Made by a program: the position numbers and the translations under genes. This document shows positions 56,441 to 64,000 of a DNA stretch of 64,000 bases, in pieces. A model generated the notes under the pieces. That model was not told the DNA's origin. It searched no databases and saw only the letters and a program-made list of their open reading frames with translations. The first letter of the stretch is position 1, and the number at the start of each line of letters is the position of its first letter. This DNA is from Narthecium ossifragum. Its lineage: Eukaryota > Streptophyta > Magnoliopsida > Dioscoreales > Nartheciaceae. The stretch lies in contig OY986972.1 in NCBI GenBank assembly GCA_963920575.1, positions 11,234,010 through 11,298,009 on the forward strand, given 5' to 3'.

Positions 56441-57408
56441 TGATGAGTCACTAAATATTCATAATTAAACCCCTTAATTTACCTTTGTTAGGCTTAGAGT
56501 GTTTGTATTTGATAGTTTGTTAGTTGATTTCAGGTTTAATGAAGATTCAAGTTAGAAAGTACAAAAAAGGCTTAATATGCTGAAATACACCGCTCTGTCG
56601 ACTGTTAGCATAATATTCACCAGAAATTATTCTTAGGTCCAAATATTCTGAAATTTGGGTGACATCTAGAAGACATCAAGATGTACAACTTTCATGTTGG
56701 ACGCTTTCAGAGATTCCTGATGGATTGATAGAAGTTTCGAAGAAGATGAAGATATTTAGCTGCTAGAAGACTGGTCCGTCGACGCCCAGGCGAATATTCG
56801 CCAAATATTCTAGATAAGTCCAAATATTATAAACTTTTCGGGAGAGGATAGAAGACTTCCAAATCTACATCTTTCGGGTTGGACTTATTCTCAAATTATG
56901 GACTAGTTGAACCCAGTTGCGACCGGAAGAGGCTGTCAGACTTGAATTAGGAAATCCGAGTTGCACTTGAGGTCCAACTCAACCCAAAACCCTAATTCCG
57001 GGAATTAGCATATAAAAAGGGTTTTGTTAGCCAAAAACCAGAGCCTCCATAGAGAGAAAAAGAGGGATTCAGATTAGAGAACAAGAGGATACTAGAGAAT
57101 ACAAGAGGTGAAATTAGAGTGGATTGAGTAATCCCTAGATTTTCTCTCATTGACTTATCCCAACCTTTTCATTGTTTTTCCAGTAGTTTAATTCCTTAGA
57201 TAACAAAACCATTGAAACTCCTTTTCTTCTCCTTAGGACTTGAGTTTAGAGATTTAATTTGATTTCTTCTTTTGTTAAACAATCTTTCCCTGTGGTTCGA
57301 CTCCGGATCTCACCACTGTTCTACGTTTGTAGAGTTGTATTGATTGAAGGATTATAAATTCTAAATTACGTTTTGCATCTGATTTAAAGACGCATTTGTG
57401 AGCGATCA
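56441..57408 (+). mobile_element. Athila copy 2, 5' LTR
   Basis: 968 bp, TGATGAGTCACTAA..GAGCGATCA. About 460 bases shorter than copy 1; the missing part lies after the GAGAGAAAAAGAGGGATTC region. TATAAAAA at 57011-57018. Confidence 0.9.
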
Positions 57409-57413
57409 ATTTT

Positions 57414-57431
57414 TGGCGCCGTTGCCGGGGA
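57414..57431 (+). promoter_or_regulatory. Primer binding site, tRNA-Asp
   Basis: TGGCGCCGTTGCCGGGGA, identical to 7830-7847. Confidence 0.92.
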
Positions 57432-57606
57432 AGATTTTGATTTTTCAAAGAAGTTTCTTATTTTTCTCTTTGCTCTTTTTCTAGGCATAGTTAGGTTTTT
57501 ATTTTCAGTTATTTTTCGTTTACTTTTAGGAATTTTTCTGACAATTCTCGGAATTTTCGTAGCATTAAAGCAACAGTTTTTTGGAAAAGAAGCTTTCTGC
57601 AACTCG

Positions 57607-57695
57607 GATTACCGACCGATTGGCCTACCAGGCGAGCGATCGGGAGGCCTACCGATCGATCGGCCATCTTCCCGATCGATTGGATGCGCGTCACT
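57607..57695. repeat. CGATCGATCGG array in Athila copy 2 leader
   Basis: Five units such as CCGATCGATCGG and GCGATCGGGAGG with CCTACC spacers. Same position as 8015-8245 in copy 1 but with unrelated flanks. Confidence 0.85.
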
Positions 57696-57813
57696 CAGGT
57701 ACATTTTCTTCACCTATACTTGTACTTTTTGCTGTGGCATTCCGTGGTTTTCTCCTCTCCTCCGAAACTTCTGTTTTCTTTTTCTTTTCTTTGTGGTGTG
57801 TGGTTGACAATAT

Positions 57814-58920
57814 ATGCAGGGTAGACGATCATTAAGTTTTCCATTGACACCTTTAGATCCTGAGATTGAAAACACTCTTAGATCCATCCGCCAAGAGTCA
57901 TTTCATCAAAGATCTTCACAAGTTGATATTCCTGAACTACCTCTTGATTCTTTCTACACCATGATGCAAGGAAATAATAATGGGAATGGGGGGAACAATG
58001 AAAACAATAACCATATAGAAGGCCCAAATAGGAATCATTTTCTGCCTGGACCGTTCACATATGCCTCCTGTATTAATCTACCTCCTATTAATGCTACTCA
58101 TTATGAGATTAAGCCCAATTGGATTACAGCTTTACCTTCTTTTTATGGGCGTGAAAATGAGGATCCTTATGGTCATATTGTTAGCTTCCTTGAACTTCTT
58201 TCCATGTTCAAACTCCAACATTTTAATGATGATGCCTTTAGACTCAAGCTCTTCCCTTTTTCTTTGAAAGACAAGGCTAAACATTGGCTTCATACTTTAC
58301 CACCAAATTCGATTGCAACATGGGATCAACTTGAAGATGCTTTTCTTAAAAAATATTTCCCTATCATCAAAACCCAAAACTATCGCACTATGATCATATC
58401 TTTTAAGCAAAACGATGATGAGATGTTTCATGAAGCTTGGGAAAGGTTTAAAGATCTTCTTAGAGAATGTCCTCATCATGAAGTACCTGAGTGGCAGTTA
58501 GCCCATTCGTTTTATAATGGTCTTATTGATCGTCATAGGACGATGGTCGAAGCTTGCTGCGGGGGTGTTGTTCTTAGTAAGCCTTGGACTGCTCTTTGGA
58601 AAATGTACGACAACCTTGCTGAAAACTCACAACATAACGCCTCAGTTTCTAGGAATCGGTCTACCACTATTCATAATTCTCGGGGAATTCATGAAACTTC
58701 TGAATTCCAAAGTCTCTCTGCACAAGTAGCCCTCCTAACCAAAGATCTTAACCAACTTAAAACTGGCCAATCCTTGACTCCTCCAATTCAGATTTCCCCT
58801 GACTTTTGTTCCCTTTGTTCTAGTTCTGAATATTCTACTAATGATTGTCATTTGGCCTCCAATTTTCCTGACTTTGTTCAGGAACATGCCAACGCCACAT
58901 ATGGTTTTTCCAAACCTTAG
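57814..58920 (+). CDS. Athila copy 2 gag, open, cut short
   Basis: 368-codon open frame, the longest intact gag here. Start MQGRRSL is shared with copy 1. Capsid core: ALPSFYGRENEDPYGHIVSF, DDAFRLKLFPFSLKDKAKHW, ATWDQLEDAFLKKYFPIIKT, FKQNDDEMFHEAWERFKDLL, EACCGGVVLSKPWTALWKMY. The knuckle at residues 332-345 (CSLCSSSEYSTNDC) has Tyr for the zinc-binding His. It ends at a TAG (58918-58920) where copy 1 continues ENNPYS; six bases later a Tekay LTR interrupts. The rest of gag and all pol are not found in the window. Confidence 0.9.
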   Translation: MQGRRSLSFPLTPLDPEIENTLRSIRQESFHQRSSQVDIPELPLDSFYTMMQGNNNGNGGNNENNNHIEGPNRNHFLPGPFTYASCINLPPINATHYEIKPNWITALPSFYGRENEDPYGHIVSFLELLSMFKLQHFNDDAFRLKLFPFSLKDKAKHWLHTLPPNSIATWDQLEDAFLKKYFPIIKTQNYRTMIISFKQNDDEMFHEAWERFKDLLRECPHHEVPEWQLAHSFYNGLIDRHRTMVEACCGGVVLSKPWTALWKMYDNLAENSQHNASVSRNRSTTIHNSRGIHETSEFQSLSAQVALLTKDLNQLKTGQSLTPPIQISPDFCSLCSSSEYSTNDCHLASNFPDFVQEHANATYGFSKP

Positions 58921-58926
58921 AACAAC

Positions 58927-61088
58927 TGTGAGGGCCTGTCCCTCTGACTTGGCTCGATCGCGTGGGTCGAGAGCCGGTTTCCTGTTGGTTTGGTTCCGCG
59001 ACGGGCACGATCAGGCGATCGTGTGGCGGTTTGGACCCCGGGGGCATTTTGGTAAATATGTCCTCTGGTGGTCGGTTTCACACCCGCGTTTCACACACTG
59101 ACTTTGATTGATGTATGTGTTTGATTAGAATCTCTAGGGTGCATCCGATCGGAGGATCGGAGCTCGATCGGGAAAGATCGAATTGAACGGCTGAGATAGA
59201 TCTGGATTTTCTATATAAGCCAAGTCCCTTTCTTCTCTTTCCTTCTCTCCTTCACCTGTCATTCTCTCCTCCCCTCTCTCTCTCCTTCGGCTGAGGTAGG
59301 GTTTGGAGACTTGGTCTTCGGAGCTCGGATCTTGACTGCTTGACCAGCGGGACGCGTGGAGGAGCTACCCTACTTGCTCAAGTAAGTGTTTCTACCTCGA
59401 TCCTTGGTTTGGGTTCTCCTAGGATAGGTTTTATGTACTTTCGCTGTAGGAATACTTGTTAGAATGCTATGTAACTCCTTGTGCATGTAGTGTGAAGGAT
59501 TTGAAGTATTCCTATCTCTCTTTTTCCGTATTCTAACGGTTGGTTTCCGTATTATCGCCGTTTTGTCGATTTTTGTCCATTTGGACCTAAATAGGAGATT
59601 TAACCGTCAAAAAACTTGATTTCTTCATTCCATTAGCTTCTCCATTGTTAAATACCCTTGCTTGCAAAATCTCATCTTATTCCAACGTGATTTGACACTT
59701 GAAATCCAAATAAATGGATTTTCGGCACTGTTCTGATGAACTGTGCCAGGGCTCGACGGTCGATCGGTGCATCGACCGTCAAGTGTTGTTTTACGCTTTC
59801 TGGGCCTGGCGGTCGACCTTCGGATCGACCGTCGCATCGACCGTCGGGCTCTGTCGGGATTTTGGACTCCCACAGTCGATGGATCGATCGACCGCGGGAT
59901 CTGCTCCTTTTCGCCTTTTACCTGATCGATCGACCGTCAGGCGCTGTTTGGTTTTGGGCTTCTCAGGGTCGATGGGTGGATCGACCATCGCCTTTGGTTT
60001 TCTTCGCACGGGTCTCACGGTCAATCGCCGGATCGACCGTGGCATCGTCCGTGGTCTCACGGTCGATCTCCGGATCGACCGTGACATCGTCCATGACCCT
60101 TTGAACTTGGTTTTCTGGTATTTCTTGGATGGATTTCATGTGTGATTAGTATCTAATCATGTTGGGATGCGTGTATGGGGATTTTATGACGTTTTCAAAG
60201 GATTGATTAGAGTAAGTTTCCTTTTGAACAAACCTATGGTTTTACTTGCATTTAATACATGTTTGATTATAGTTAAGTGCTTAGTTAATTGCTTAGCCAT
60301 TAACCAGCGATGAGTGCTAGTTAATGAGAAATTGTGGAACCTTAGCCTCTTGCCGGCGAGTGCCGAGGGCTATTGTATATCTGTTGAACTTATAACTGAT
60401 GATTTGGCATATAGAGACATCTAGGATAGATGTTTGCCTAGGCCCATACATTGTGTGCATTAGAGGCATTTGAGGTTAGGCGAGCGATGGTTTGGGTCGC
60501 CGATCCGAGGCTCTCGGGTAACTCGGATCTAGCCTTAAGGCCGTGGCTGGGTAGTCAGGAATAGGGTGTGATCTTGGATCATCTGAATCTCTTGTGATTG
60601 AGGATTGTGATAATTGGCTTGAATCAATGTTTGAGGTTTAGAGGTCGTGTTGTCTTCCAAGGCCAAGTGCTAAAGATGCAATCGATGTGTTCCCGACATG
60701 ATCCCCAGGCAGTGGCATCCCTGCTGGGTAAGGGTGATCCTGCATGGTACTGTTTCCCTGTCAGTGCTTAGGGTGATCTTGGTAGAGTGACCAAGAGAGA
60801 GGTTCATGACAGAAGCCCTTGGGACATCGGTGGGTTATGGGACCCGTGGCATCCGTTAGACTTAGGCTGGGAGACAACACTGTTGTTGTTTTCCTCCTTT
60901 CAGTGTGCCGTAGAGTAGAACCCTACTGAGCTTATTGCTCACTCCTACCCGAGCTGCGTTTGCAGGTGCAGGCGGCAGTTCTTTGTTAGAGGAGCTGGCC
61001 GGATCGGCCTTCGGCGACGCGAGCACATCCAGATGCGCTTGAGGTTGCTGGAGGATTAACTATTGTACCCTTTTGATATATATGTATA
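58927..61088 (+). mobile_element. Tekay LTR (subfamily 2) inside Athila copy 2
   Basis: TGTGAGGGCCTGTCCCTCTG.. for about 2.16 kb, stopping at a Helitron end (61089). TATATAAG at 59213-59220, GGTCGACC array 59755-60095 with the shared module at 59841-59897. The final 150 bases of the LTR are not seen; they should lie past the Helitron, outside the window. Left flank ACAAC. Confidence 0.88.
59755..60095. repeat. GGTCGACC array in Tekay LTR (subfamily 2)
   Basis: About fifteen CGGTCGATC, ATCGACCGTC and GATCGATCGACCG units. Confidence 0.9.
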
Positions 61089-61115
61089 CTAGGGAATGCC
61101 CGTGCCTACGTCACG
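61089..61115 (-). terminator. Helitron 3' hairpin and CTAG end, minus strand
   Basis: On minus: CGTGACGTAGGCACGGGC, ATTCC, CTAG. The loop and second arm match 47753-47780 almost base for base. Confidence 0.72.
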
Positions 61116-61589
61116 AATATATAGAGTTTTTTCAAAAAATTTCGGTAGAACCTCACCTGTACCGAGGCAAACCTTATAAGTGCAACATTATCCCTCAAAT
61201 ACAACATTATCCCTCACAAACTTAATCCCCGGGGCAAACCTTGTCCCCACAAACTTTACAAACCATAGTATCCTCAAATAAAACATTATCCCTCACAAAC
61301 CACAACTTCAAAGAAAAAACAAAAATACAAATATTCTAATTTCACAATAATCCAACTCCAGGGCTAGCAAAATCTAACCGTTGGTTTTTTCTCTTTTTAA
61401 CTCTAGCTCCAAGCATTCCCACAACACCACCACTTCACTGATGCGTGACTCTGGATCAGAAAATCCAATAGTTAGATGATTACCATCGTCAATCCAAAAT
61501 CTTAACAGAATAAGCTTTGATAACATGTAAAAATCTAGTTCTCTAGGGATAACTTATTCCTCCTTCTCCGGTGAAGCTGCGGCCACCCA

Positions 61590-61690
61590 CAGCAACCCCC
61601 CTCCCCCTCTCCACTCCACCGATGCGCAGCCACCCCCGACGTCTCTCCACTCCACCGACCCCCTCCCCCTCTCCACTCCACCTGTGTAAT
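61590..61690. repeat. C-rich minisatellite
   Basis: Repeats of CCCCCTCCCCCTCTCCACTC followed by CACCGA, three partial units with a CAGCCACCCCCGACG insert. Confidence 0.7.
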
Positions 61691-62137
61691 GGAATTACCC
61701 TGACACAGTATGACCTGTAATTCATGGAATCACACAATTATTCAGACGAACCGAACAAACTGCCAAAGTGCCTCAAGATATTTTTTCCTTAATTGATAGA
61801 AATAGCAATCAACTCAATCTATAAGAAGGCATACACAAAAGACCTACCAAAAATTTGATATTATAGGTGGACAACTTTTCACAGTGAACGTACACTTGTA
61901 AATCTCACATCATAATTACTGAGGATGATGATAATTTAGCCGAATTTATGGAAAGAATCAACCATTGAAGACAGCAATGTTAAGTTTATTCTGCATGCAA
62001 GCTCAATTCATCATTAAACTAAGCAAATGAAGTTCTAACTGATGCTTACTTAAGGACTATTTTCTTCAATTTTGCTAAGTTGTTCCTCTTTAAGATATAT
62101 ATGTGTAGAAGATAAAGGAGTTCTATTTACAACGCAC

Positions 62138-62303
62138 CAAAGGTCACTCAGCCCTTGAACAGGAACTGGTTGTGATGTTGGCTATGTATCCCCACGCCAA
62201 CAATGTTCCGTCCTCTAGAAGGGCCAAATTATGAAATGCTCCCACATCAATCAGCCTCACCTTTTCAAGGCCTTGCACTCGTACAGGAATAGATATTTGT
62301 TTA
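62138..62303 (-). pseudogene. RCC1-family gene fragment, exon B
   Basis: On minus, after an acceptor (TTGTTAG at 62304-62310), the frame set by exon A continues: IKQISIPVRVQGLEKVRLID then VGAFHNLALLEDGTLLAWG. This is an RCC1 repeat as in plant RCC1-domain proteins, whose seven-bladed propeller binds partners or chromatin. After WG the next repeat should begin; instead a deletion shifts the frame, and QPVPVQGLSDL is read in another frame before the match ends near 62138. It is a broken gene piece, probably carried by the Helitron. Confidence 0.78.
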
Positions 62304-62401
62304 CTAACAAAGCAATTGAACATTTAGCAGATACACCAGGAAACCAAGTAATTTAGCAAACAAAAAGATATACTAAGAGAATAGCAGGAAAAGCTAGTTA
62401 C

Positions 62402-62487
62402 ATGTCTCCAGGAGGCCAGGGTTGGCCCCAAGTCAAAACATGACCACCTGTGGTAAGCACCACAAAGTGCGTGCCTCCTGCAGCTGC
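62402..62487 (-). pseudogene. RCC1-family gene fragment, exon A
   Basis: 86-base exon on minus between TTTTAG (acceptor, 62488-62493) and GTAAC (donor, 62397-62401). It encodes AAAGGTHFVVLTTGGHVLTW then GQPWPPGD. RCC1-domain proteins have exactly this run just before the segment encoded by exon B, and the codon split between the two exons (GACAT + T) is correct. The 93-base intron is still present, so the piece was captured as genomic DNA, not through RNA. Confidence 0.8.
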
Positions 62488-63779
62488 CTAAAATATAAGA
62501 AGCATTCAGCTATTAGTTTTCAACTATTGTTGACTGCCTTACTGACACAAATTAATGAGCATTACATAGATTATGTTCATGTGAGCAATGAGCATGTATA
62601 AGAAGCATTCAGTTAAATTAGTTTGCTCAATGAGAGCAATGAGCAAGTCCAGTTAGTAGAAACTATGATCATTTGGAATAGACGGAATTTTCCAGTCATA
62701 GATGTGAAGCATAAAATAAAATAACTGAACATGTTTGCAGAAACTTGCTGACCTGTCCAAAATTAAGAATTCCATAGCAACGGCTCAACTCAATGTTTCC
62801 ATAATGACTGATATCACCATTTTTAAATCTCTCGTCTCAAGAACCCCTCATCACATACATGTAGTTGGTTTGCATGAGTTTAAAGCTAAGTTGATCCCAA
62901 TTCACATCAACAATGTCTTCCTCATTCCTATGCTTTCCATGAATGCCATTCTTACACAATTAAACTTACATCAAAGAGATGTCAAAGTTTCAAATCAAGT
63001 GAAAGGGCGTTGTGGACATTAATAGTAGGAATTCGATGCAGATGCTTAACGGAGAAGAGCAATGATACAAAATACACAGTGTTAAAATGATCAATAAATG
63101 AGGATACAGGGGAATCCTGAATCTGATTGTACCAATATACACTGGAAACAGAAAGAATATCCTACCCTAAAATTGCAGATTTGCACAAAAAAAAAAAGGA
63201 AATCATCACAATCTATCGGGAGAAAGACAAATAAACAAACACATAGTATGCAAAGAAATATGATGTTATATCTAATTTCAAGTTTGTATCATAATTGACA
63301 TGCAAAAGATTACAAAAACGTAAGCAGATTGCAGAGACACATACGTGTCCGCTGAATCGATGATCGCGTGAACAGAGGACGCTGACCGGGATGCAAATGG
63401 AGAACAGCTTCCAACCAATTATAACAAACATGAAATCAAAACCATAAAATTTGAAAAAAGAACCCACATCACATGCATCAATCAGAGATTTAAAGAAACA
63501 GAGACATACCATCGCTGAGGGTTTGGATGCTCGGAGATCGCCCGCAAGACCATGTTGGCTGGAGTCGAGCTCGCTACCAAAAAAAAAAATCAAAACTTTC
63601 GATCAAGAGAAGAATAAAGACATCGGCCAAGATCCAAATCCAAACTTTCGGAAAACTTAGAATCATCGGGTATCTCAAAGTATGATCGCAGATATCCAAA
63701 ACCCAGTGGCCCTAATAGAGTAGGAACCGTGAGATCGACAAAATAATTCATAAAGCCTATATTCCTCCCTCCTCCTCTG
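62488..63779. other. Probable Helitron filler, no clear gene
   Basis: AT-rich. Minus-strand CYGILNFGQ followed by a GT (about 62747-62775) could be another RCC1 exon. A plus-strand frame (62735-63022) with IHINNVFLIPMLSMNAIL resembles the region just after gag in copia elements but is too weak to name. A GC-richer minus-strand segment ending in a GTATGT donor near 63508 may be a captured exon. Confidence 0.4.
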
Positions 63780-64000
63780 ATGGTTCTCCCCCGTCGGCTT
63801 TCTTCTACCGCCACCGGAACCCTCTTCACCACCGGTTCCCTTTCCCCTCACCGACGGTTTTTTCCTTCAACGCCGGGCGCCGGTCTTAGGAGGTCGAAGG
63901 CTGCAGAAAAAAGAAAGGAAAAAAAAAGAAGGAAGAGGAGGGAGCCGCTCGCCTGACTCGAGCCGGGCCCCTTCTTCTTCCCCGTCGTTGTCATCGCCCA
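63780..64000. other. GC-rich segment at window edge
   Basis: CT- and GC-rich like a plant 5' untranslated region or first exon. A plus-strand frame starts at 63780 (MVLPRRLSSTATGTLFTTGS) and stops near 63955; too short to judge and not recognised. Confidence 0.3.

Larger units (their letters stand above)
61089..64000 (-). mobile_element. Helitron with captured RCC1-family exons
   Basis: The 3' end is at 61089-61092: on minus, a CGTG..CACGGG hairpin, GCATTCC, CTAG, then T. The interrupted LTR does not resume before 64000, so the element is probably at least 2.9 kb. It holds RCC1 gene pieces with an intron (62138-62487), a CCCCCTCTCCACTCCACC-type minisatellite (about 61590-61690), AT-rich filler, and a GC-rich segment at the right edge. 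No helicase or replication initiator frame, so non-autonomous if it is a Helitron. Confidence 0.6.

Noticed and set aside
62735..63022. 95-codon plus-strand frame resembling a copia pol edge
   Set aside because: Only one short stretch (IHINNVFLIPMLS) is suggestive and no neighbouring pol motif supports it.

Overview
This is nuclear DNA of a flowering plant, from a draft assembly with one 200-base gap (42130-42329). The evidence is the content: plant-type LTR retrotransposons with tRNA-Asp and tRNA-iMet primer sites, Helitron ends, and an intron-bearing RCC1-family gene fragment. I cannot name the species. No intact host gene is visible. Almost every base belongs to transposons inserted into one another.

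Four LTR families dominate. (1) A chromovirus of Tekay/Del type (Ty3/gypsy) has LTRs of about 2.2-2.4 kb that begin TGTGAGGACC and end GGCGCGACA on the coding strand. It is present as solo LTRs, LTR pieces, integrase and RT scraps, a split gag, and one 977-bp miniature derivative. (2) An Athila-like family has 1.0-1.4 kb LTRs, TGATGAGTCACT..GCGATCA. One full element (6394-17957) has a perfect 5-bp target duplication and a long but broken gag-pol. There is also a second element with an open gag (56441-58926) and a solo LTR (2535-3891). (3) Family B is an LTR family with no coding region here, TGATGAGTGCATG..GCGACATCA, about 1.55-1.6 kb. (4) A Sirevirus-like Ty1/copia group is present as gag only, on the minus strand. 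One element is structurally complete (42544-46361: LTR-gag-LTR, no pol).

Layout: 1-4242 holds an old minus-strand Tekay element end, split by a solo Athila LTR. 4243-18057 is a minus-strand Tekay LTR split by the full Athila element. 18058-30134 is a plus-strand Tekay remnant (RT scrap, LTR, tRNA-iMet primer site, gag) broken by two solo LTRs and further nested copies. 30135-33440 holds LTR pieces. 33441-38790 holds two Tekay 3' ends facing each other, an inverted repeat with arms of about 2.6 kb. 38791-42129 holds a Helitron end, a broken Sirevirus gag, a Tekay integrase piece and LTR pieces. 42330-54170 holds the two Sirevirus-like elements with a Helitron between them and a solo Tekay LTR inside the second. 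54171-56440 holds LTR fragments with the miniature element. 56441-61088 is Athila copy 2 cut by a Tekay LTR. 61089-64000 is a Helitron carrying RCC1 exons, running off the window.

The most striking signal crosses family boundaries. LTRs or leaders of all four families carry clusters of short palindromes with a GATCGATC or GGTCGACC core, spaced tens of bases apart. A longer module around those cores (CTCTGT, about 5 bases, GAAAA or similar, then CTCCCA[C/G]GGTCG and a further palindrome) is recognisably shared by the Athila untranslated regions, the Sirevirus-like LTRs and one Tekay LTR subfamily.
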